DNA from: an uncultured Bacteroidales bacterium
GTDB lineage: Bacteria; Bacteroidota; Bacteroidia; Bacteroidales; Paludibacteraceae
Reading direction: 5' to 3'
Assembly (NCBI GenBank): GCA_937901025.1
Contig: CALCGR010000103.1
Coordinates: 1 to 7,166 of the forward strand
DNA length: 7,166 bases
The notes below the pieces were generated by a model. That model was not told the DNA's origin. It saw only the letters and a list, made by a program, of their open reading frames with translations, and made no database searches. This document shows positions 1-5,735 of this stretch, piece by piece. Position numbers and translations under genes: made by a program. Each line of letters begins with the position of its first letter. Position 1 is the stretch's first letter.

Positions 1-1734
1 ACCAAAACTGCCGAGGCTAAGCCTCGCCGTCATTACGGATGCTTAATTGCCATCCTCGTCGTTGCCATTCTTTATGCCGTCGGTATGGGCGTCGGCTTTG
101 CCGCCGGTAGCGGTCCGTCCGTCTCCGTCAAAGAGAACTCCGTCTATAAACTGACCCTCAATGGTACCATCAAAGAGCAAGGGCAGGAAGCCAATCCTTT
201 TGCCTCCGCCTTCTCCTCTATGCCCGGATATAACGAGACCGCCGTCATCGGACTCGATGACCTGCTCGCCGACATCCGTTATGCCAAAGAGAACAAGGAT
301 ATCAAGGGTATATTCTTGAGCCAAGGCCTGCTGTCCGTGGCCCCCGCCTCCGCCAAAACCATCCGCGATGCCCTGCTCGACTTCAAGACTTCCGGCAAAT
401 GGATCATCGCCTATGCCGATAACTATGCCGGACTGAACTACTATATCGCCTCCGTAGCCGATAAGATCTATATGAACCCGTCCGGTTCGCTGACCTGGCA
501 CGGTCTCACCGCACAAAAACTGTACTACACCCGCCTGCTCGAGAACATCGGCGTAGAGATGCAGATTGTCAAAGTCGGGACCTTCAAGTCCGCCGTGGAA
601 CCCTATTTCCGCACGTCTATGTCCGAAGCCGACCGCAGACAGACGGAGCAATACCTCACCGGTATCTGGTCGAATATCGTGTCCGCAGTCTCCGATTCCC
701 GACAAATATCCGCTAAAGACCTCAATCGCTATGCCGATGAGTTCATGGACCTGCAGGAGGCTACCACCTATGTCGCTAACCACCTCATCGATAGTCTTAC
801 CTATCCCCAGCAGATGGATACGATCGTTAAGAACCTCGTCGGAACCAAGGACTTCCATTACCTCACGACCGCTAACCTGACCTCCGTCAAGAAATCGGAA
901 TCCAAATCCAAAAACGAGATTGCCATCGTCTATGCCGAAGGCGGTATCGTAGATGAAGGACGCGACGGTATCATCGGCAAAAAAATGGTGAAGACCCTCA
1001 ACTCCCTCCTCGATAAAAAAGAGGTCAAGGCCGTGGTCTTCCGCGTCAACTCTCCGGGCGGTAGTGCGAACGCCTCCGAACAGATATGGCACGCCGTCAC
1101 CATGCTTCAATCCAAAGGCTTGCCCGTCGTTGTATCCATGGGCGACTATGCCGCTTCCGGTGGCTATTATATCTCCTGCGCGGCGGATTATATTTTCGCT
1201 GAACCTATTACCCTCACCGGTTCCATCGGAATCTTCGGGACCATCCCGTCCGTCAATAAACTGCGTACGAAGATCGGACTCGACATCGACGGCGTAGAGA
1301 CCAATGCCCATTCGGGCCTGATGACGAACATAATCTATAAAGGTATGTCCCCCTCCGAGCGCCAACTCATGCAGACGATGGTCGAGCGTGGCTATGATCT
1401 CTTCACTACCCGCTGCGCTAATGGTCGCCATATGTCCCAAGACGCCATCAAACGCATTGGCGAAGGACGCGTATGGCTGGGTCAGGATGCTATCGCCATC
1501 GGACTCGTCGATAGCCTGGGTAACATCAACGACGCTATCGCTAAAGCGGCTGCCCTCGCGGATATCACCGACTATAAAACCGTTTCCTATCCTGCTCGCA
1601 AATCGTTTATGGACGAGTTCCTTGCGTCCCTCAACGAACCCGACACCGAGGAGGAACGCATCATCGCTAAGGTACGTGCTTTCGTCGCTCAACCGCGCAT
1701 CATGGCCCTCATGCCCGAAGTAACCATTGAATAA
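1..1734 (+). CDS. sppA: Signal peptide peptidase SppA, 67 kDa type (protease IV), 5'-truncated by window
   Basis: The frame is open from base 1, so the gene begins upstream and 577 residues are visible. The ATG at 85 lies inside the membrane segment and is not the start. Residues 13-36 form one N-terminal transmembrane helix, which anchors the enzyme in the inner membrane with the protease domain outside. Two ClpP-like S49 domains follow, the second from about residue 306. The catalytic lysine is K196 in GTFKSAVEP (codon 586-588) and the serine is S386 in YAASGGYY (codon 1156-1158). These correspond to Lys209 and Ser409 of E. coli SppA, a Ser/Lys-dyad protease that cleaves leftover signal peptides in the membrane. 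The oxyanion motif NSPGG is at 350-354. By comparison with E. coli numbering, roughly 10-20 N-terminal residues are missing. lpxK starts 3 nt after the stop, so the two are probably cotranscribed. The family call is near certain. Confidence 0.95.
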   Translation, partial: TKTAEAKPRRHYGCLIAILVVAILYAVGMGVGFAAGSGPSVSVKENSVYKLTLNGTIKEQGQEANPFASAFSSMPGYNETAVIGLDDLLADIRYAKENKDIKGIFLSQGLLSVAPASAKTIRDALLDFKTSGKWIIAYADNYAGLNYYIASVADKIYMNPSGSLTWHGLTAQKLYYTRLLENIGVEMQIVKVGTFKSAVEPYFRTSMSEADRRQTEQYLTGIWSNIVSAVSDSRQISAKDLNRYADEFMDLQEATTYVANHLIDSLTYPQQMDTIVKNLVGTKDFHYLTTANLTSVKKSESKSKNEIAIVYAEGGIVDEGRDGIIGKKMVKTLNSLLDKKEVKAVVFRVNSPGGSANASEQIWHAVTMLQSKGLPVVVSMGDYAASGGYYISCAADYIFAEPITLTGSIGIFGTIPSVNKLRTKIGLDIDGVETNAHSGLMTNIIYKGMSPSERQLMQTMVERGYDLFTTRCANGRHMSQDAIKRIGEGRVWLGQDAIAIGLVDSLGNINDAIAKAAALADITDYKTVSYPARKSFMDEFLASLNEPDTEEERIIAKVRAFVAQPRIMALMPEVTIE

Positions 1735-1737
1735 ATT

Positions 1738-2742
1738 ATGAACCCCGTTCTTACCATCTTATCGGCCCCGATCAGTGCTATCCTCTCGACCGCACTCTTC
1801 ATTCGCCATCGGCTCTACGATGCCCATATCCTGCACTCCTCCACGGTACGTGTACCTACGGTCTGTGTAGGTAACCTCGCCTTTGGCGGTACCGGTAAGA
1901 CACCCCACACCGAGTACCTCATTCGCCAACTCAGTGCCCGCTATAAGTTAGCGGTACTCTCGCGGGGTTATGGACGACGCACTCGCGGGTTCCGACTTGT
2001 CACTCCCGCCGATACGGCCCTCACCGTAGGCGACGAACCGCTGCAGATAGCAACGAAGTTCCCCTCCGTCCCCGTAGCCGTATGCGAGAAACGCGTCACC
2101 GGTGTGCGCAGACTGATGAGACTCCACCCGGACCTCCAACTCGTCATCCTCGATGACGCCTTCCAACATCGCGCCATCCGGTGCCACCTCAACATCCTGC
2201 TCACCGCTTACGACAACCTCTATACCCACGACCATGTATGGCCGCTCGGTCACCTACGCGACCTCAAATCCCGGAGCCATAAGGCCCAAGTGATCATCGT
2301 CACCAAGTGCCCCGAACAGATGCTGCCTATCGAGAAACGCATCATTGAGAACAGCCTCCGTAAGGCTACCTTCCAGCAACTCTATTTCTCCTCCTATACC
2401 TATGCCCCGTTACCGCATGAGGGTACCCCTCTCGTCGTGACCGGCATAGCCAACCCCCAACCGCTCTTTGACCACGTGAAGACCCTCGCGCCGGCAGCGG
2501 AACTGATGTCCTTCCCGGACCACCACCGTTTCTTGCCGTTTGAGGTGGATAAGATAGCTCAGAAAGCCGAGGCTTTCGACTATGTCCTCACTACCGAAAA
2601 AGACCTGCCCCGTCTGGAGCAAGCCGGGATCACCACCGCCCTGGGCGATAAACTCTATCCCCTTCCCATCGAAGTGAAGATACTCGAGGATAGCGACCAA
2701 CTCATCAAGAAAATTTGTAACACCATCGACAAACTATGCTAA
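1738..2742 (+). CDS. lpxK: Tetraacyldisaccharide 4'-kinase LpxK
   Basis: This 334-residue protein has the usual family length. LpxK transfers phosphate from ATP to the 4' position of the tetraacyl-disaccharide 1-phosphate, a late Raetz-pathway step giving lipid IVA on the cytoplasmic face of the inner membrane. A hydrophobic N-terminal helix (about 4-22) supplies membrane attachment. The P-loop is GNLAFGGTGKTP (45-56), followed by LSRGYGRRTRGF (74-85), VGDEP (97-101), a Walker-B-like ILDDAFQH (137-144; many homologs have DDGFQH), PLGHLRD (169-175), FPDHHRF (259-265) and TTEKDL (285-290). All are conserved LpxK blocks, so the enzyme looks active. The ATG at 1738 lies 3 nt after the sppA stop, with no Shine-Dalgarno sequence, as is usual in Bacteroidota. 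The 3' end overlaps the next gene by 7 nt, which suggests translational coupling with the exporter. Confidence 0.96.
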   Translation: MNPVLTILSAPISAILSTALFIRHRLYDAHILHSSTVRVPTVCVGNLAFGGTGKTPHTEYLIRQLSARYKLAVLSRGYGRRTRGFRLVTPADTALTVGDEPLQIATKFPSVPVAVCEKRVTGVRRLMRLHPDLQLVILDDAFQHRAIRCHLNILLTAYDNLYTHDHVWPLGHLRDLKSRSHKAQVIIVTKCPEQMLPIEKRIIENSLRKATFQQLYFSSYTYAPLPHEGTPLVVTGIANPQPLFDHVKTLAPAAELMSFPDHHRFLPFEVDKIAQKAEAFDYVLTTEKDLPRLEQAGITTALGDKLYPLPIEVKILEDSDQLIKKICNTIDKLC

Positions 2743-4601
2743 AGATCTTTAAACGTTTTATACCGCCGTACGGACATTTCGTAGGACTGAACATCTTCTT
2801 CAACCTGCTCTCTACCATCCTGTCCCTCTTCTCGTTTGCTACGATCATCCCGGTCCTGCAGATCCTCTTTGGTATCCAGCAGGTTCAAGCTACCTATACC
2901 GACCTCTCCGCCTCCCTGCCGCTCGAAGACTGGCTGACCGCCCTTAAAGGGAATATGTATTTCTATCTCGGTCAACTCATCGAAGTCAAGGGTGCCGGCA
3001 TGGTCCTCTTCCTGCTCGGCGCCGTCCTGGTCTTCCTCACCGGACTCAAGTGCCTTACCGCTTGGCTCGCCAATTACTTCATGGTTCCCATCCGTACGGG
3101 CGTACTGCGCGACTTAAGGCAGCAGTTATATAATAAGGTTGTTTACCTTCCCATCGGTTATTTCACCGAGGAACGTAAGGGCGACGTCATGTCGCGTATG
3201 ACCAACGATGTGTCCGAAGTAGAGGCATCTATCATGTCCTCCCTTGATATCCTGTTCAAGGACCCGATCATGATCATCGTCTACCTCATCACCCTCTTCG
3301 TCATCTCCTGGCAACTGACCCTGTTTGTGCTCATCCTCTTACCCGTAGCGGGACTGCTCATCGGACGCATCGGTAAAAGCCTCAAACGTACCTCTACCAA
3401 AGGACAGGAACAAACGGCGGATATCCTCACCCAGATAGAAGAGACCCTGGGCGGACTGCGCGTCGTCAAGGCGTTTAATGCTGAAGAGAAACTCAAAACC
3501 CGCTTCGAGGGCCTCATCAATGAGACCCGCGCTACGTTTAACCGCATCAATCGCCGTTATTTCTTAGCGCATCCGGTATCCGAGTTCCTCGGTACCGCCC
3601 TCATCGCCCTACTGCTGTGGTACGGCGGCGGACTCATCCTCAATGACCACGCTTTCATTGATGCCGCTACGTTCATCTATTACCTCGTCATCTTCTATTC
3701 AATCATCAACCCCGCCAAGGACCTGAGTAAAGCCTCCTACGGCATCCGCCGCGGTCAAGCTTCCCTCGATCGTATCGATAAAATCCTTTCGGCCCATAAT
3801 CCGATATTAGAGAATTGTCTTACAGCCGAAGGCGGTCTTTCAGCGCAGCGGTCCTTCAGCGAAGCGATCGTTTATCGCGATGTGAGCTTCGCTTACGCCG
3901 AGACGCCGGTGTTGCAGCATATCAACCTCACCATCCCCAAGGGCGCAATGGTCGCCCTCGTCGGACAGTCGGGTAGTGGTAAGACCACGATAGCCGACCT
4001 CCTCCCGCGTTTCTATGACGTCAACGAGGGGGCTATCCTCATCGATGGTGTGGACATCCGTTCTGTCCGCCCGTACGACTTGCGCGCTCTTATGGGAAAT
4101 GTGAACCAGGAGGCAATCCTCTTTAACGATACCTTCTATAACAACATCACCTTCGGTGTCGATACTTCGCAACCCGCACCGAACGGCATGACGTGGCCTG
4201 AGGCCGTTGAACAAGCGGCGCGTATTGCTAATGCCCACGAATTTATTATGGGAACTCCCGACGGCTATAACACCTGCGTCGGAGACCGCGGTTCCCGCCT
4301 GAGTGGGGGACAACGCCAACGTATCTCTATCGCTCGCGCTATCCTCAAGAACCCGCCGATATTGATTTTAGATGAGGCTACCTCTGCCCTCGATACCGAG
4401 TCGGAACGCCTTGTGCAACAGGCTCTCGAACGACTCATGAAGGATAGAACGACCCTCGTCGTTGCCCACCGACTATCGACCATCCGTAACGCGGACCTCA
4501 TCTGCGTTCTTGACCATGGTCATATCGTCGAACAGGGCACCCATGACCAACTCATGGCCCTCAACGGCCATTACCGTCGTCTTGTCGAAATGCAACAGTA
4601 A
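2736..4601 (+). CDS. MsbA-like ABC exporter, half-transporter with fused TMD-NBD; probable lipid A flippase
   Basis: This is a complete 621-residue type IV ABC exporter half. The membrane domain (about 1-340) shows hydrophobic helices near 17-45, 88-115, 170-191, 193-213, 283-303 and 310-325. A longer extracytoplasmic loop (about 46-87) follows the first helix. The ATPase domain (about 375-621) is intact: Walker A GQSGSGKTT (410-418), Q-loop Gln458, signature LSGGQ (522-526), Walker B ILILDE (542-547), D-loop SALD (550-553) and H-loop His578 in VVAHRLSTI. Homodimers of such proteins move lipids or drugs outward using ATP. The overlap with lpxK, whose product is the lipid A precursor, makes export of lipid A/core the best inference; the sequence itself does not prove the substrate. 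Relatives also serve as multidrug or peptide exporters. The start overlaps the lpxK stop (ATGCTAA), and I see no Shine-Dalgarno sequence. Confidence 0.93.
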   Translation: MLKIFKRFIPPYGHFVGLNIFFNLLSTILSLFSFATIIPVLQILFGIQQVQATYTDLSASLPLEDWLTALKGNMYFYLGQLIEVKGAGMVLFLLGAVLVFLTGLKCLTAWLANYFMVPIRTGVLRDLRQQLYNKVVYLPIGYFTEERKGDVMSRMTNDVSEVEASIMSSLDILFKDPIMIIVYLITLFVISWQLTLFVLILLPVAGLLIGRIGKSLKRTSTKGQEQTADILTQIEETLGGLRVVKAFNAEEKLKTRFEGLINETRATFNRINRRYFLAHPVSEFLGTALIALLLWYGGGLILNDHAFIDAATFIYYLVIFYSIINPAKDLSKASYGIRRGQASLDRIDKILSAHNPILENCLTAEGGLSAQRSFSEAIVYRDVSFAYAETPVLQHINLTIPKGAMVALVGQSGSGKTTIADLLPRFYDVNEGAILIDGVDIRSVRPYDLRALMGNVNQEAILFNDTFYNNITFGVDTSQPAPNGMTWPEAVEQAARIANAHEFIMGTPDGYNTCVGDRGSRLSGGQRQRISIARAILKNPPILILDEATSALDTESERLVQQALERLMKDRTTLVVAHRLSTIRNADLICVLDHGHIVEQGTHDQLMALNGHYRRLVEMQQ

Positions 4602-4612
4602 CAATAATAATT

Positions 4613-4801
4613 ATGGCAAAAGGAAGAACCGCTGCCTTATTAGGCGGCATCGTGATCGGAGCAGCGTATGTGCTGTTCATGGATCAAGAGAAAGCGGACA
4701 AGGTCCGCAAGTCAATCAAATCGGTCATTGACCGCAGTATTAAACCCACAGTAGAAGAAATCAAAGACAATGTGGAAAGTTTTGTTAAATCAGATCATTG
4801 A
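4613..4801 (+). CDS. Small YtxH-like membrane protein
   Basis: This 62-residue protein begins with a glycine/alanine-rich hydrophobic segment (about 7-22, AALLGGIVIGAAYVLF). A charged, probably helical tail follows (about 24-60, rich in Lys, Glu and Asp), with heptad-like spacing. This is the layout of YtxH-domain proteins: one membrane anchor with an amphipathic cytoplasmic tail. Their biochemical role is poorly known, and several are induced by general or osmotic stress. The start lies 11 nt after the exporter stop behind an A/T-rich leader (AACAATAATAATT), typical for Bacteroidota. The gene overlaps the next membrane-protein gene by 32 nt. The pair resembles the enterobacterial yqjD-yqjE arrangement, where a tail-anchored protein sits beside a two-helix holin-like protein. 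The coding call is good because of the start context, operon spacing and protein character; the family name is by resemblance. Confidence 0.75.
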   Translation: MAKGRTAALLGGIVIGAAYVLFMDQEKADKVRKSIKSVIDRSIKPTVEEIKDNVESFVKSDH

Positions 4802-5063
4802 TCTCTCCACCCAATGTGTAGGGAAAGTGATCGGTGTCATCCTCAAGGCAATCGCTCTCGTTATCTTCGGTATGATTACCTTAGGCCTCCTTTGCGCGTT
4901 CCTGATTGTGCTCATCAGCCAGTGGTTGGAACCCCTCTGGGCACACCTCATTGTCCTCGGCTTCGCCGCCCTGATTGTCGTCATCCTCTGCTGTTGTCGC
5001 ACGCTACTGGCCAAACCCATTGCCAATAGCCTGAGCAACCTCATCAAAAAAGCCTGCAACTAA
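4770..5063 (+). CDS. Small two-helix membrane protein, holin-X/YqjE-like
   Basis: This 97-residue protein has a short amphipathic start. Two strong transmembrane helices follow (about 22-50 and 58-76), separated by a short WLEPLWAH turn, and the tail is basic and polar. The layout matches the so-called phage holin family III/YqjE-like proteins, which are common in chromosomes beside YtxH or DUF883 proteins. They are not evidence of a prophage, and their function is unclear, probably linked to the membrane or to stress. A Cys triplet (CCCRTLL) sits at the end of helix 2. The ATG at 4770 overlaps the preceding gene by 32 nt. A TTG at 4782 is a possible alternative start, but the overlap is compatible with coupled translation. 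The last codons, including the stop, form part of the transcription terminator. It is the last gene of the operon. Confidence 0.72.
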   Translation: MWKVLLNQIIDLSTQCVGKVIGVILKAIALVIFGMITLGLLCAFLIVLISQWLEPLWAHLIVLGFAALIVVILCCCRTLLAKPIANSLSNLIKKACN

Positions 5064-5075
5064 GCAGGCTTTTTT
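5046..5075. terminator. Bidirectional intrinsic terminator between convergent units
   Basis: A perfect inverted repeat pairs AAAAAAGCCTGC (5046-5057) with GCAGGCTTTTTT (5064-5075) around a 6-nt loop. The 6-bp core GCCTGC/GCAGGC is flanked by A and T tracts on opposite sides, so the hairpin is followed by a U-run when read from either strand. It ends the plus-strand envelope operon and, from the other side, the valS-lipoprotein unit whose stop is at 5101. The TAA of the preceding membrane-protein gene is in the loop (5061-5063). Confidence 0.92.
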
Positions 5076-5100
5076 GATACATTGTGTTTCAGTACCAATT

Positions 5101-5709
5101 TTATTTCTCTTTCGATACTAATGACATCTGAAACCCTATATTCTCGTTAATAAGATTTTCTATCTTGTTCAAATTTTCGTTCGGATTAGCAAATCCTTTC
5201 TTGATAAGAACCTTTGTCTTTATCTTTGGTGCAATTATCTTCATAGTGTCGTTCTTATTATCAAGCGATAGAGTGGCACATGCCGCTACATTCACTGATT
5301 TGGCAGTGATGTTCAAATCTTTTTTCTTGCTGTAATTCATCTTGAACTCATAATCGCCCACTTCCAAACGCAACGGAATGGCATAAACCCTAACGTCCTT
5401 AGTTTTCATATCCTCCGCGAAGACTAAATTATAATAATCCCTCTCTATGGAGTTGGTAGTGTCTACTAGGTGCGTGGAATAGTTAGTGAGGGCTACCTTA
5501 TTCGGTTTGGTTTGGTAGAAACTAATGTCTCCCCATTGGGAAAGTGTGTCGCTAATGAAATAATAGGCGGTAAATCCTATGGTTTCATCCGTTTCTTCCG
5601 AACTCGATCCACCTTGTTCTTTCTTCTCCGGCTCATCACCGAATAATAAAATACAACTCATCATTGATAGCGTTACGAACGCCAAAAATAAATACTTAAT
5701 TTGTTTCAT
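5101..5709 (-). CDS. Hypothetical lipoprotein, function unknown
   Basis: This 202-residue protein has a classic lipoprotein signal peptide: a basic N-terminus (MKQIK), a hydrophobic core and a lipobox ending LSMMSC, with Cys19 as the expected lipidated residue. A hydrophobic ILLF follows, then an acidic, serine-rich linker (about 24-42) that probably tethers the domain to the membrane. The acidic run is displaced from Cys, so the Bacteroidota surface-export signal is only partly matched and the final location is uncertain. The mature part (about 45-202) is rich in alternating hydrophobic and polar stretches, suggesting mainly beta structure, and I recognise no family. It lies 26 nt downstream of valS on the same strand with no obvious promoter of its own, so it may be read from valS. 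Base composition is clearly more AT-rich than the neighbours (the 5101-5160 stretch is about 28% GC), consistent with a recently acquired or fast-evolving gene. Confidence 0.82.
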   Translation of the reverse strand: MKQIKYLFLAFVTLSMMSCILLFGDEPEKKEQGGSSSEETDETIGFTAYYFISDTLSQWGDISFYQTKPNKVALTNYSTHLVDTTNSIERDYYNLVFAEDMKTKDVRVYAIPLRLEVGDYEFKMNYSKKKDLNITAKSVNVAACATLSLDNKNDTMKIIAPKIKTKVLIKKGFANPNENLNKIENLINENIGFQMSLVSKEK

Positions 5710-5735
5710 AATTATTTTGTTTTTATGTTATGTTT
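5710..5735 (-). promoter_or_regulatory. A/T-rich leader upstream of lipoprotein gene
   Basis: The 26 nt between the valS stop and the lipoprotein ATG are almost entirely A and T on the minus strand, ending AACAAAATAATT before ATG. There is no Shine-Dalgarno sequence. A-rich leaders of this kind are the usual translation-initiation context in Bacteroidota. I looked for the Bacteroidota sigma -7 box (TAnnTTTG) here and in the adjoining valS end and did not find it, which favours read-through from valS. Confidence 0.45.

Noticed and set aside
43..1692. A 549-codon open frame on the minus strand opposite sppA
   Set aside because: It mirrors a confidently identified gene with intact catalytic motifs. 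Its translation is rich in Gly, Asp, Val and Ile without family motifs, typical of an antisense shadow produced by biased codon use.
3781..3880. Repeated-looking TTCAGCG(A/C)AGCG segments in the exporter linker
   Set aside because: Only two imperfect, separated copies in a linker between the membrane and ATPase domains, so chance similarity is the simpler explanation.
3840..4319. A 159-codon minus-strand frame opposite the ABC exporter ATPase domain
   Set aside because: It lies wholly inside the exporter gene over conserved ATPase motifs and shows no recognisable protein features.
4770..5063. Possible prophage remnant because of the holin-like protein
   Set aside because: No other phage genes are present, and this protein type is a common chromosomal partner of YtxH/YqjD-like proteins.
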